From Acidobacteria subdivision 2 bacterium RH1 MAG20 (GTDB lineage Bacteria; Acidobacteriota; Terriglobia; Terriglobales; Acidobacteriaceae), in the NCBI GenBank assembly GCA_002197545.1, contig NFUO01000548.1, positions 57,641 to 121,640 on the forward strand: a stretch of DNA of 64,000 nucleotides, read 5' to 3'. The translations under genes and the position numbers were made by a program. Below the pieces are notes generated by a model, which worked only from the letters and a program-made list of their open reading frames with translations, was not told the origin of the DNA and made no database searches. Below, piece by piece: positions 16,685 through 25,259 of the stretch (position 1 is its first letter; each line of letters opens with the position of its first letter).

Positions 16685-17343
16685 AGAATTTTGACGAACT
16701 GCTGGATGGAGTTTTGCGGGAAGATGCCGCCGCGCAGCCGGGTGCGGGATTGGAAGGACGGGTGATGGCCCGGGTCCGGGAGGAAGAGAGACTACCGCAG
16801 GGGCTTATTTTGCGGTTGCGGAGTGGCTGGCGGAGTTGGCTGTTGGTGTCGGCGGCTGCGTGTGCGGGGATCGTGGCGGTGGTCTGGTATGTCGCTGCTG
16901 GAGGGGTGTCGCAACCTGAGAGGATTGCGTCGCGAGTGCCTCCGCCTACCCTTTCTGCTCATTCAGTTGCGAAGCCGGAGATGGGTTCAGGCGGGAACGG
17001 TCACGCTTTGCGCGATGCTCACCTTACCACCCCACCAACAAACTGGCGGGGACCCCGGCTTAGCGACGATAAGGCCGTCGCGAAGATGGGGCACCCGACT
17101 TTGGTCGCACGTGAAACGACGCCGTTGCCGAAGCTGGATGTATTTCCGACGCCTGCCGAAGTGGATATGTTCCCGCGACCGGTAAAGGCGACTGCGGAGG
17201 AATCTCAATTGGCGGCGCTGAGGTCGGAGAAGGTTGTCGAGGCGATCGCAGCGTTGCATCAGGAACAGAGTGAGCCTATCCGGATTGCAGCGATTGAGAT
17301 TGCGCCGCTTCAAACGGATGGGGATTCAGGGCGAGATCGATAG
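16681..17343 (+). CDS. membrane protein coupled to the ECF sigma factor, putative anti-sigma
   Basis: A 220-residue protein with a ~55-residue cytoplasmic N-terminus, one transmembrane helix (LLVSAAACAGIVAVVWYVAA) and a periplasmic tail, the topology of an anti-sigma factor. No zinc-finger HxxxCxxC motif is visible. ATG overlaps the sigma stop. Bases 17021-17100, coding for part of the tail, are a copy of a mobile intergenic palindrome, so about 25 residues there are repeat-derived. Role is inferred from context only. Confidence 0.6.
   Translation: MKNFDELLDGVLREDAAAQPGAGLEGRVMARVREEERLPQGLILRLRSGWRSWLLVSAAACAGIVAVVWYVAAGGVSQPERIASRVPPPTLSAHSVAKPEMGSGGNGHALRDAHLTTPPTNWRGPRLSDDKAVAKMGHPTLVARETTPLPKLDVFPTPAEVDMFPRPVKATAEESQLAALRSEKVVEAIAALHQEQSEPIRIAAIEIAPLQTDGDSGRDR
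17021..17100. repeat. mobile palindromic repeat inside a coding sequence
   Basis: The segment CTTAGCGACGATAAGGCC and its partner GTCGCGAAGATGGGGCAC form a stem with GCGACG/CGTCGC arms. The core CGATAAGGCCG...GAAG.TGGGGCACCCG recurs at 20545-20575 in ispE. The host gene stays in frame. Confidence 0.7.
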
Positions 17344-17359
17344 TTCATAAGGAGAAGCG

Positions 17360-17950
17360 ATGACGATGCGAATGAAGATGTGGGGTATTGTGTGCGTTCT
17401 GATGCTGGTCAGTGGCGCGAGCTTTGGACAGAACAAACAGAGCAACGACGCGACTGCGCAGCCGACTGCACAAACTGAGCCTAGCGATGGGCGGCATTAT
17501 CAGGTGGTTTTTGTGGCGCGGGAGGTGGAGGGCGGTAAGGTCATCAATTCGCGCAGGTACGAGACCGATATGGCACTTCAGGGACCGGGGAGCGGATCTG
17601 GATCGATTCGAACCGGAGCGAAGGTTCCGATTGTCACAGGGTCATACTCGACAGGGCAAGGCAGCAACGTTCAGAGGCAGTACACCTATCAAAATGTGGG
17701 AGTCGATCTGGATTTCAACCGCGCACGCCTGGAGGGAGATCGTGTTTTTCTCTCGATCACTGCGCAGATTAGCAGCGCCGATCCCTCAGCCTCGGACAGT
17801 ACTTTTTTGCATGAGCCGATTATCCGGCAGAATAAGTGGGACTCCGGCGTGACGGTCCCGCTAGGGAAGCCTACGGTGATTTTCAGTTCGGATGATGTTT
17901 CGTCGAAGCGGACGATGCAGATTGAATTGACGGTGACGCCAGTACGCTAG
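17360..17950 (+). CDS. secreted protein with secretin-like C-terminal pattern
   Basis: A 196-residue product with a signal peptide (MKMWGIVCVLMLVSGASFG, start ATG 17360 after AAGGAG). The C-terminal half has alternating beta-strands and a layout, YQNVGVDLDF ... VFLSITAQISS ... PIIRQ ... VTVPLGKPTVI, reminiscent of the secretin beta-domain, but too short for a pore. It follows the sigma/anti-sigma pair by 16 bases and is probably in the same transcript. Function unknown; a periplasmic or outer-membrane role is inferred. Confidence 0.55.
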   Translation: MTMRMKMWGIVCVLMLVSGASFGQNKQSNDATAQPTAQTEPSDGRHYQVVFVAREVEGGKVINSRRYETDMALQGPGSGSGSIRTGAKVPIVTGSYSTGQGSNVQRQYTYQNVGVDLDFNRARLEGDRVFLSITAQISSADPSASDSTFLHEPIIRQNKWDSGVTVPLGKPTVIFSSDDVSSKRTMQIELTVTPVR

Positions 17951-17979
17951 ATTCCGAGAGTGCCTAATACAATCGCTGT

Positions 17980-18105
17980 ATGGCTACACGTGTTCGTTCT
18001 TATTCGAAGATCAATCTGGGGTGTGGGGATGCATTTATCTGCTTGCATTCAAGACGGGTGTCAGGGAGATTCTGTTGTAGCGAAGATTGGCTGGGTCGGG
18101 GATAA
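17980..18105 (+). pseudogene. duplicated 5' stub of ispE
   Basis: Bases 17980-18021 read MATRVRSYSKINLG, identical in protein to the start of ispE at 19954. The two 42-base copies differ at three bases, all silent third positions (ACA/ACG, CGT/CGC, AAT/AAC). After 18021 the frame runs into unrelated sequence and stops at 18103-18105. It is the abandoned start of an ispE gene. Confidence 0.85.
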
Positions 18106-19819
18106 GGACGCTGCTGCCCGGCATGTACGGATGCAACTCGATGCGAAGCTGGTTTTCGCTGGAATCAAGGCGTTTCAAGCCATCGGAATGGCGCAGCAAA
18201 GCGTACCGTATCTCGACCGACGGGAGGCTTCGGATGAAAGAACTATGTTTAGGGTTCAGAGGCGGAAAGACGGACAGAAAGCTGTGGTCTCCGCACTGCG
18301 TGGGGACGAGCGATGTGATCGTGGCGCTGCCGGGGGACAACGATGTGATGGTGAAATGCGTATTTGCAGGACAGGCGAAGTCCCACTGGATATCGTTGAC
18401 GCGGATGAGCTGACCTTTGTAGCCGGTAAACTTCTTGACGTATTCGGTGGAGCTATAGCGGCCGCTGAGATCGTCGACCAAGAAAGTCTCGGAATCATTG
18501 CTTGCAGAGAGTTGAGAGATGTAGTTGCTAGCCATGGCCCAAGTGAACCTTAGATTTGGGGTCTGGTAGTGGAGATCGGCGAAGATGAGTAAAGCGCCGG
18601 TAACTCCTACGGCCGCTACCATGCCCATCGATGCGACCCTTATGAAATTGTTTTTTGTGTGCTGGGCAGCAGATGCGAGAGAGAGGACAAAAAGCGGAAA
18701 GAACACGCCGCCAAACCTTCGAGGGACGTCCAGAGCTAGCGGCGTGAGCAGGCTGGCCGCGCAGAAGAGTGAGACGATAGCGATGGGATACATCTCGCTA
18801 CGGACCCTGAAGACGGCTATCAGTTTTCCGGGGTGAATGCCGCCTTTGAATAGAAATTTAGCAAAAATGATGGCGAGGGTGATCCAGAACGCGATATTGA
18901 GGAAGAGGGCCGATTTCTCAAGCAACTGTAGCGGAAGTGGAATCCTGGACCAATATACGGTGGATGCGAGAGGCCACGCGGTGAGGCCAAGGATGATACG
19001 TACCAGTGCGACGTGAATTGGCCCGTGGGAACTTCCGTCCATAAAGACGTAAAGCCCCTTTTCGCCGTGAAAATCGTGCCAGCGAAGCGCGACCCAAGCC
19101 ACGATAGGCAGCAGGAAGGCGGCACTTTCCGCGACGCGAAGAAGCATCCGCCTGTTGTCTTTGCGAACCAGGATAATGATCGCAGCCAATGGGGGCGCGA
19201 AGAGGGTGGTCTCTTTGGTAAAGACTGCCAGAATGAGAAGAACCCAGGCAAGCAGGAGCCTGTCAGAGATCAAGGCCGCTACTGCGAGAAGCACCAGAAG
19301 TCCACCCAGGAGATCGAAGGCGAAGGTGGGATCGAAGATGGCACCAGTGTCGACGGACGGAGCGACCATGACACAGAGGGTCCCGAGCAGCGTGATGGGC
19401 CAGCCAAGCTTAAGAATGTAGCTGGAGAGAAAGCAAAAGGTGGCAGCGAGGAGTCCGATGATCGCGTAAGTGGTGAGGAGATAGCGGCTCCAATGAGAGC
19501 CATAGGCGAACCAGCCGAGAAAGAGTGTGCCGTTGGCGACAGGGCGGAGAAAGTTAGTGGCATGAAGCGACATGTCTGGATAGACATCGAAATAGCTTCG
19601 AAAACCATGCAGGAACCAGTCGCTGTAGGTGGGATGGAAGGGGGGCAGAGAGTTGACGAGGAGTGAAAAACTATCGCCATAAGGACAATAAAAAGCGTCG
19701 ATGTATTTAGCCCAGACAAGCATAAAGAGGCCCAAGCTGGCAATAAAGGTCAGTCCACTCCACAGGAGAGATCTTCGTAGAGACGAAGAGTTAAAAACGT
19801 TCTTGTCGGGGCCATCCAT
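18035..19819 (-). CDS. multi-pass membrane protein, GT-C glycosyltransferase-like
   Basis: A 594-residue protein with about ten hydrophobic helices in residues 15-400 and a soluble C-terminal domain of ~190 residues. An early loop with acidic residues (KYIDAFYCPYGDSF) and the FTKETTLFAPPL segment resemble polyprenol-phosphate-dependent GT-C/PMT-like transferases, but I see no decisive motif. It lies on the reverse strand exactly between the ispE stub and ispE, so it arrived as an insertion. Its neighbours otherwise belong to different processes. Confidence 0.5.
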   Translation of the reverse strand: MDGPDKNVFNSSSLRRSLLWSGLTFIASLGLFMLVWAKYIDAFYCPYGDSFSLLVNSLPPFHPTYSDWFLHGFRSYFDVYPDMSLHATNFLRPVANGTLFLGWFAYGSHWSRYLLTTYAIIGLLAATFCFLSSYILKLGWPITLLGTLCVMVAPSVDTGAIFDPTFAFDLLGGLLVLLAVAALISDRLLLAWVLLILAVFTKETTLFAPPLAAIIILVRKDNRRMLLRVAESAAFLLPIVAWVALRWHDFHGEKGLYVFMDGSSHGPIHVALVRIILGLTAWPLASTVYWSRIPLPLQLLEKSALFLNIAFWITLAIIFAKFLFKGGIHPGKLIAVFRVRSEMYPIAIVSLFCAASLLTPLALDVPRRFGGVFFPLFVLSLASAAQHTKNNFIRVASMGMVAAVGVTGALLIFADLHYQTPNLRFTWAMASNYISQLSASNDSETFLVDDLSGRYSSTEYVKKFTGYKGQLIRVNDIQWDFACPANTHFTITSLSPGSATITSLVPTQCGDHSFLSVFPPLNPKHSSFIRSLPSVEIRYALLRHSDGLKRLDSSENQLRIELHPYMPGSSVLIPDPANLRYNRISLTPVLNASR

Positions 19820-19953
19820 TTTTGGTTGATGTTATTTGAGGGGAATTATAACCGTTGGAATTGGAGGCGGATAGCTTTATTAAGTATTGGCACGTTCCCT
19901 CATTGTGTTGTGTGACAAAGATCAGCTGGCAGCGGCGGTTAGAATCGAAGGAG

Positions 19954-21156
19954 ATGGCTACGCGCGTTCGTTCTTATTCGAAGATCAACCTGGGGCTGGC
20001 GATCGGCCCGGTGCGGGCGGATGGGTTTCATGGGCTGACTACGCTTTACCAGACGCTCGATCTGCATGATCTGGTGACGGTTTCGGCGCGGCTGGCGGCG
20101 AAGACGCGGCTGGTGTTGACGACCAACCATGCAAGGGTTCCGATGGATGGGCGGAACACGGCATGGAAGATTGTCGAGCGGTGTCTGGAGCGGCTGGGGG
20201 TGACGGCCGAGGTTGAGATTTCGATTGAGAAGAGTTTGCCGGTGCAGGGCGGGATGGGCGCAGGAAGCGCGAATGCGGCTGCGGCGCTGATTGGGCTGGA
20301 GCGGGAGCTTGGGGTTTCTTTGCCGGGGGCGGAGAGGCTGGAGTTGGCGGCGGGGGTGGGGTCGGATGTGCCGCTGTTTTTACTGGGTGGGGCGGTTTTG
20401 GGGTTAGGGCGGGGAGAGCAGGTGGTTCCGCTGCCGGATTTGCCGCGGACGGCTTGCCTGGTGGCGGTGCCTAATGTAGGGGTTTCGACTCCGCAGGCTT
20501 TTCGGGACTGGGATGCGCTGGCGGCGGGGACGAAACCCACCTTAGGCGATAAGGCCGCCGAAGGTGGGGCACCCGGGATGGCGATTCCCTCAGGGGCTAA
20601 AGCCCTTTCCTCCTCGGAGACGTCTGGCGGCACGGCTGAAGCCATGCCCTTAACAAAACAGGGTGGGGCACCCGGATCGATGGCACAATTGACGGCTGGT
20701 GTTGAACACGATAGACTTATGGAGTTGAGTCTCGCTTATGCGTCTTTGTATGCAGAGCCTGGCACTTCCGGTATCGTTCGCAACCTGAATCCTGAGAAAA
20801 AACAGGGGAACTCTGATGATGTTCAGAGAGGTGTGTCGAACGGTCTCGCGGAGAATACCCTTCTCTCGCTTGTCCGCACCGGGGTTGAAAACGACTTTGA
20901 ACAGGTCGTCTTTCCTGCTTATCCCTCCTTGCGTGAAACCAAGCGTTTATTGATGGGTACCGACTCTGAAGCTCCTGCTTTGTATGCGGCGCTTTCGGGC
21001 TCGGGTTCGGCCCTGTTTGGACTTTACCGGTCCGATGCAGATGCGCGGGCAGCTCAACAGCGTGTCCAGTCGGCTGCAACGCAAGCTGGGGTCAGGACTT
21101 TCCTGACGGAAACTTTGCCCAGAGCAGCTTACTGGGAGAGAATGTTCGCAGGGTAG
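19954..21156 (+). CDS. ispE: 4-diphosphocytidyl-2-C-methyl-D-erythritol kinase
   Basis: GHMP kinase of the non-mevalonate isoprenoid pathway. Start chosen at ATG 19954 (YSKINLGLAIGPVRADGFH matches the family start; an earlier ATG at 19855 only adds unrelated residues). The ATP loop is PVQGGMGAGSANAAAAL and the third motif ALSGSGSALFGLY. At about 400 residues it is some 100 longer than usual; the surplus sits between residues ~190 and 250 (bases ~20530-20690), where the coding DNA is a pair of mobile palindromic repeats. The repeat-coded part is rich in Gly/Ala/Pro and is likely a surface loop. Whether the enzyme is active is untested; motifs are all present. Confidence 0.88.
   Translation: MATRVRSYSKINLGLAIGPVRADGFHGLTTLYQTLDLHDLVTVSARLAAKTRLVLTTNHARVPMDGRNTAWKIVERCLERLGVTAEVEISIEKSLPVQGGMGAGSANAAAALIGLERELGVSLPGAERLELAAGVGSDVPLFLLGGAVLGLGRGEQVVPLPDLPRTACLVAVPNVGVSTPQAFRDWDALAAGTKPTLGDKAAEGGAPGMAIPSGAKALSSSETSGGTAEAMPLTKQGGAPGSMAQLTAGVEHDRLMELSLAYASLYAEPGTSGIVRNLNPEKKQGNSDDVQRGVSNGLAENTLLSLVRTGVENDFEQVVFPAYPSLRETKRLLMGTDSEAPALYAALSGSGSALFGLYRSDADARAAQQRVQSAATQAGVRTFLTETLPRAAYWERMFAG
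20536..20675. repeat. mobile palindromic repeats within ispE
   Basis: Two modules lie side by side. First, CCCACCTT..AAGGTGGG enclosing GGCGATAAGGCCGCC and ending GGGGCACCCGG (20536-20576), related to 17021-17100. Second, TTCCCTCAGGGGCTAAAGCC...GGCACGGCTGAAGCC.TGCCCTTAACAAAAC (20585-20659), nearly the same as the intergenic element at 13526-13598. GGTGGGGCACCCGG closes the block. Confidence 0.85.
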
Positions 21157-21187
21157 CTTCGCCGGCAATAACGAGCCGGCGGCATAC

Positions 21188-21261
21188 TGGGCGATCGACT
21201 AACGGTAGGTCAAGAGACTTTGAATCTCTTTGTCTAGGTTCGAATCCTAGTCGCCCAACCA
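21188..21261 (+). tRNA. tRNA-Gln (TTG)
   Basis: Complete cloverleaf: acceptor TGGGCGA/TCGCCCA, anticodon stem AGAGA/TCTCT with loop CTTTGAA (anticodon TTG), T arm TAGG-TTCGAAT-CCTA, encoded CCA. The 247 bases after it, up to prs, hold no recognisable gene. Confidence 0.97.
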
Positions 21262-21508
21262 GAATGTCGACGCCGGATGCGACGTAATTTAGGGTTCTTT
21301 GGCGGCAGCAATTTGCCGCAGGAGTTGAATGGTTTTTGGTCCGCAGCAACGTAGCGGATGAAGAAGTCAGAAGTTTGAAGGAACGAAGTCTTTAGCTTTC
21401 GCAGTATTCGCAACAAGGATTTTTCGAGAGACCTACGGGGCCGCAACAAGGCTTCGCGAGACAAAGGCAGCAGGAACTACCAAGGTCAACCAGCCTGGAG
21501 GGTTTCAC

Positions 21509-22600
21509 GTGAGCGAACAAGACACGACTGCAGTTCTTTCCCCTATCTCAGGGCAGACTGAGGAGATGGAAACAGGCTCCCAGTCTGCACCAACGCAAGC
21601 CGCTCAGGGCGGACAGAGCAAGACGGCCCCGGAAAAAAAGCGCTCCGGACGGCTGAGTGAAAGTAAGCGCATCAAGATTTTTTGCGGATCGGCAAACCCC
21701 GCGTTGTGCGAGGAGATCTGCAAGTTCGTCGGTGTGCCGCTGGGCGAGACCCGGTTGCAGAGATTCTCCGATGGCGAGGTCCATTTTCAACTGCTCGAAA
21801 ACGTTCGCGGCGCGGACGTTTTTCTGGTGCAGCCTACGTGTTGGCCGGTCGATCAACACCTTGTCGAGTTGCTGATCATGATGGACGCGCTGAAGCGCGC
21901 ATCGGCCGGGCGAATCACGGTTGTGATGCCGTATTACGGCTATGCGAGACAGGACCGCAAGGACCGGCCTCGTGTGGCGATTACATCGAAGCTGGTTGCC
22001 GATCTTCTAACCACGGCTGGTGCGAACCGGGCGTTGCTGGTGGATTTACATGCAGCGCAGATTCAAGGGTTTTTCAATATTCCGGTAGACCATCTGTTTG
22101 CCAGTCCGGTGCTGGTGAGCTACTTCCGGGAATTGGACCTGCCGAACCTGACGGTGGTTTCGCCGGATGCAGGCGGTGTGGAGAGGGCGAGATTCTTCGC
22201 CAAGAAGCTGGAAGTACCGTTGGCCATCGTCGACAAGCGGCGGACCGACATTAATGTGACTGAGGTGATGAACGTCATCGGCGATGTGAAGGGCCGAACG
22301 TGTTTGATCCTCGACGACATTATCGACACCGCCGGAACGTTGATCAAGACGGCGGATGCGCTGCTGGAACAGGGCGCGGAAAAAGTTTATGCGTGCGCGA
22401 CCCATGCGGTGCTGTCCGGGCCGGCGGTTGAGCGCATTGCAAATTCACGGCTGGAAGAGCTGGTCGTGACGAATACCATTCCGCTGCGCGAAGATGCACA
22501 GCGGGTGCCGAAGATTAAAGTGCTTTCGATCGCCGGGCTGCTGGGACGCGCTATCGAGAGCATTCATATGGAGACCAGCGTGAGTACGCTGTTCAACTAG
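21509..22600 (+). CDS. prs: ribose-phosphate pyrophosphokinase (PRPP synthase)
   Basis: Makes PRPP from ribose-5-phosphate and ATP for nucleotide, His and Trp synthesis. GTG start follows GGAGGG. Core features: FSDGEVHFQLLENVRGADVF, MPYYGYARQDRKDRPR (ATP loop), VDLHAAQIQGFF and the PRPP-binding DDIIDTAGTLIKTA. The first ~50 residues, rich in Gln/Ser/Thr, are an extension absent from E. coli Prs. Sits after tRNA-Gln and before rplY. Confidence 0.95.
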   Translation: MSEQDTTAVLSPISGQTEEMETGSQSAPTQAAQGGQSKTAPEKKRSGRLSESKRIKIFCGSANPALCEEICKFVGVPLGETRLQRFSDGEVHFQLLENVRGADVFLVQPTCWPVDQHLVELLIMMDALKRASAGRITVVMPYYGYARQDRKDRPRVAITSKLVADLLTTAGANRALLVDLHAAQIQGFFNIPVDHLFASPVLVSYFRELDLPNLTVVSPDAGGVERARFFAKKLEVPLAIVDKRRTDINVTEVMNVIGDVKGRTCLILDDIIDTAGTLIKTADALLEQGAEKVYACATHAVLSGPAVERIANSRLEELVVTNTIPLREDAQRVPKIKVLSIAGLLGRAIESIHMETSVSTLFN

Positions 22601-22666
22601 AGGTTTTATTTCAACGAGCAGTAAAGGGAGCGAGGCTCAACCTCGTGCCCGAAAGGAAATTCAGTT

Positions 22667-23353
22667 ATGGCAGCAACGATTGAAGCAGTTGTCGCAACAC
22701 CCCGTGAGGGCAAGTTCAACAAGAATGCGGCACGTCGTGTTCGCGTCGCCGGCAAGATTCCTGGCGTTGTTTACGGCGCCGGGCAGGATGCAGTCGCCGT
22801 TACGGTGGACCCGAAGGTCATCACCAAGATTCTGCACTCCGACTCTGGTCACAACACGATCTTCGATCTGAACGTCGAAGGCGCGGCGAGCGCGAAGGCG
22901 ATGATCGTCGACTGGCAGAACGAGCCGATCAAGGGCAAGCTGCTGCACATCGACCTGAAGCGGATTGCGATGGACAAGATGATGCGCGTTTCGGTGCCGA
23001 TCCAGTTGATCGGTACTGCAACCGGCGTGAAGAACCAGGGCGGCATTCTGGACCACGTTCTGCGCGAGGTCGAAATCGAGTGCCTGCCTGGCGATATTCC
23101 GAGCCATCTGGATGTCGATGTCTCGGGCCTTGAAATCAACGGCTCGATTCACGTCTCGGACCTGCCGCACTCGGGCAGCATCAAGTTCCTGGGCGATGAG
23201 AATGCAACGGTCGCTCACGTAACGATTGTGAAGGAAGAGGCCCCGGCGCCTGAGGCTGTTGCCGTTGCGCCGACCGAGCCGGAAGTCGCCAAGAAGGGCA
23301 AGACGGATGCGGAAGCCGCTCCGGCTGCCGATGCCAAGGGCGCGAAGAAGTAA
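22667..23353 (+). CDS. rplY: 50S ribosomal protein L25 (Ctc/TL5 form)
   Basis: A 228-residue long-form L25 that binds 5S rRNA. The N-terminal L25 domain (residues ~1-100) contains RVAGKIPGVVYGAGQDAVAV; the C-terminal TL5 domain includes PGDIPSHLDVDVSGLEI. An Ala/Glu/Lys-rich tail follows. ATG is preceded by AAAGGAAA. The prs-rplY-pth order is common. Confidence 0.93.
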   Translation: MAATIEAVVATPREGKFNKNAARRVRVAGKIPGVVYGAGQDAVAVTVDPKVITKILHSDSGHNTIFDLNVEGAASAKAMIVDWQNEPIKGKLLHIDLKRIAMDKMMRVSVPIQLIGTATGVKNQGGILDHVLREVEIECLPGDIPSHLDVDVSGLEINGSIHVSDLPHSGSIKFLGDENATVAHVTIVKEEAPAPEAVAVAPTEPEVAKKGKTDAEAAPAADAKGAKK

Positions 23354-23425
23354 TGCGGGGGCGGCTTTGAGGCTTGAATTGAGTTTTGGGGCCGCCATCG
23401 AGATGCATGGAAGGGAAGCGCTCGC

Positions 23426-24049
23426 GTGAAGCTGATTGTCGGGCTCGGCAACCCCGGGATTGAGTATCAGTTCACGCCGCACAACGCCGGATTTCTGGCG
23501 GTGGATCGCATCGCGGACGACTGCGGTGTTGTCCTCACCAACCGGCGGGGACGGGCGCTTACCGCAAAGGCGAGGCTTGCAGGAGAAGATGTTCTGCTGG
23601 CGAAGCCTGAGACCTTTATGAACCTGAGCGGGCTTTCGGTGGCCGCGCTGGTTCAGGAACTTGAGATTGCTATTCCGTCGACGGACTTGATTGTTCTGTA
23701 CGACGAACTGGCGATTCCGCTGGGCCAGATTCGCATCCGCGAGCGTGGTTCGGCAAACGGGCATAACGGAGTGAAGTCGATCTCCGGTGCGCTTGGCACG
23801 GAAGAATGGTTGCGCATTCGTATTGGCGTCGGGAAGCCTACGCTGGAGGATGGCAGGGAAATAAAGGCGGGTGGCAAGGAGTATTTGCTGTCGCCGTTCC
23901 GCAAGCAGGAGCTTGTGGTGCTGGATGAAGTGCTCGACCGCGCGCGAAACGCTGTCGAGGCGGTGCTGACCAAGGGGGTCGGCGCTGCGATGAACGAGTT
24001 CAACCAGAAGCAGGGAACAGGGAACAGGGAACAGGGAACAGAAGACTGA
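23426..24049 (+). CDS. pth: peptidyl-tRNA hydrolase
   Basis: Releases peptides from stalled peptidyl-tRNA. GTG start after GGAAG. Conserved parts: IVGLGNPGIEYQFTPHNAGF (with catalytic His and Asn), KPETFMNLSG, VLYDELAIPLG and GSANGHNGVKSI. The last ~12 residues (QGTGNREQGTED) come from a four-fold 7-base DNA repeat and are probably not functional. Length is otherwise typical. Confidence 0.94.
   Translation: MKLIVGLGNPGIEYQFTPHNAGFLAVDRIADDCGVVLTNRRGRALTAKARLAGEDVLLAKPETFMNLSGLSVAALVQELEIAIPSTDLIVLYDELAIPLGQIRIRERGSANGHNGVKSISGALGTEEWLRIRIGVGKPTLEDGREIKAGGKEYLLSPFRKQELVVLDEVLDRARNAVEAVLTKGVGAAMNEFNQKQGTGNREQGTED
24012..24039. repeat. 7-base tandem repeat AGGGAAC x4 at the pth 3' end
   Basis: Four exact copies of AGGGAAC overlap the last codons of pth. 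A change in copy number would shift the frame and alter only the C-terminal tail. Confidence 0.9.
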
Positions 24050-24153
24050 GTTCAGTACAACGCAGTACAACGATTGGTTGATTTTCCAGACCGGGTTGGC
24101 AGAACAGACGCCGGCACGGTGCGAAGCAGAACTTCGCAGAAAGAAGTAAACGA

Positions 24154-24636
24154 ATGAATCGCACTTACGAAATTATGTTCATCGTCCGTCCGGACGTTGA
24201 AGAAGCAGAGATCGACAAGCTGATTGAAGGCTTCTCGGCCAACGTCACTAATGGTGGCGGTGAGGTGAAGAGCGTCGAGAAGATGGGCCGCCGCCGGCTC
24301 GCCTACACCGTTCGTAAGTTCAACGATGGTTTCTACATCCTGTTGAACATCGCTGCTGCGGGCTCGCTGATTGCAGAGATCGAGCGCCGCCTCCGCGTCT
24401 CAGAGCAGGTGATCAAGTTCATCACCGTGCGCATGGACGAAGAAGAGAAGCGCCTTGCCAAGGTGAAGGCCCTTCGCGATACCAAGGTCAAGCGCAGCGC
24501 GCAGCCTGTTGCGCAGACGCCTCTAGCGCCTGCTGCCGCTGAGTCCGCCGAGGAGACAGAGGAAGTTCCCGCAGCCGCGGCTCCCGAGACACGGGTTGCC
24601 TCCGATGCGCCCCCCGAAAACGTATCCATTGTTTAG
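24154..24636 (+). CDS. rpsF: 30S ribosomal protein S6
   Basis: Starts MNRTYEIMFIVRPDVEEAEI and contains GGGEVKSVEKMGRRRLAYTV, standard for S6 (about 100 residues). A further ~55-residue Ala/Glu/Pro tail is present. The leader (24050-24153) has a GCGAAG-CAGAA-CTTCGC hairpin near 24120, where an S6:S18 autoregulatory structure is known in other bacteria; whether this is one is not shown. Pairs with rpsR and rplI downstream, without ssb between. Confidence 0.93.
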   Translation: MNRTYEIMFIVRPDVEEAEIDKLIEGFSANVTNGGGEVKSVEKMGRRRLAYTVRKFNDGFYILLNIAAAGSLIAEIERRLRVSEQVIKFITVRMDEEEKRLAKVKALRDTKVKRSAQPVAQTPLAPAAAESAEETEEVPAAAAPETRVASDAPPENVSIV

Positions 24637-24813
24637 TTTGCTGTTTAGTTTCTAGCGCTATGACATTTGCGATGCCTGCTTATCGCGGCATCGCGCAACG
24701 CACCACGAATCGCTTTACCTCGCTTCCGTTCGGCGATACTTGGCCGAGTGTTCAGAGACTCCATCGCGGGTCTGGAGCGGGCGAAGGCACAACGTACCTG
24801 AGAGGGAATCATC

Positions 24814-25176
24814 ATGGCTGACGAAACCAGCACACCGCAATCCACTGAACAGCACGCACCCACATCCCGCCCCGCGCACTCCGGGCCACATTCCGGTCCT
24901 GGCGCCGGCGCTCCGCGCACACCCCGTCCCGCAGGTTCCGGCGGCCCTGGCGGCCGCAAGTTCTTTCGGCGCAAAAAGGTCTGCAAGTTCTGCACCGAGA
25001 AGATCGACGCCATCTCCTATCGCGATGTCCGCCTGCTGCAGGGCTTCGTCGCTGAGCGCGGCAAGATCGTTCCACGCCGCCTGACCGGTGTCTGCACACG
25101 GCATCAGCGCCGCCTGAGCCTGGCGATCAAGCAGTCGCGCAACATCGCTCTGCTTGCCTTCGCCGCTCGCTTCTAA
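24814..25176 (+). CDS. rpsR: 30S ribosomal protein S18
   Basis: The S18 core (from about residue 48: [18 protein letters not shown] ... [19 protein letters not shown]) partners S6 on the 30S platform. Cysteines CKFC and a further C fit the zinc-binding form. About 45 N-terminal residues rich in Pro/Gly/His/Ser are additional. The ATG at 24814 is preceded by GAGAGGGA. The gap from rpsF (177 bases) has no gene. Confidence 0.93.
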   Translation: MADETSTPQSTEQHAPTSRPAHSGPHSGPGAGAPRTPRPAGSGGPGGRKFFRRKKVCKFCTEKIDAISYRDVRLLQGFVAERGKIVPRRLTGVCTRHQRRLSLAIKQSRNIALLAFAARF

Positions 25177-25259
25177 GTTGTCCCGCGCTCTAAGCGGGCT
25201 TTACGAGTTACGCAAGACTGGCCTACGAGATACGCCAGACAGGAATCGGAGAAACAGCA

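Noticed and set aside
17960..18553. 197-codon frame covering the ispE stub region
   Set aside because: It is in a different frame from the stub and antisense to the membrane-protein gene.
22661..24070. 469-codon minus-strand frame opposite rplY and pth
   Set aside because: It covers two well-identified genes and has no recognisable motifs.
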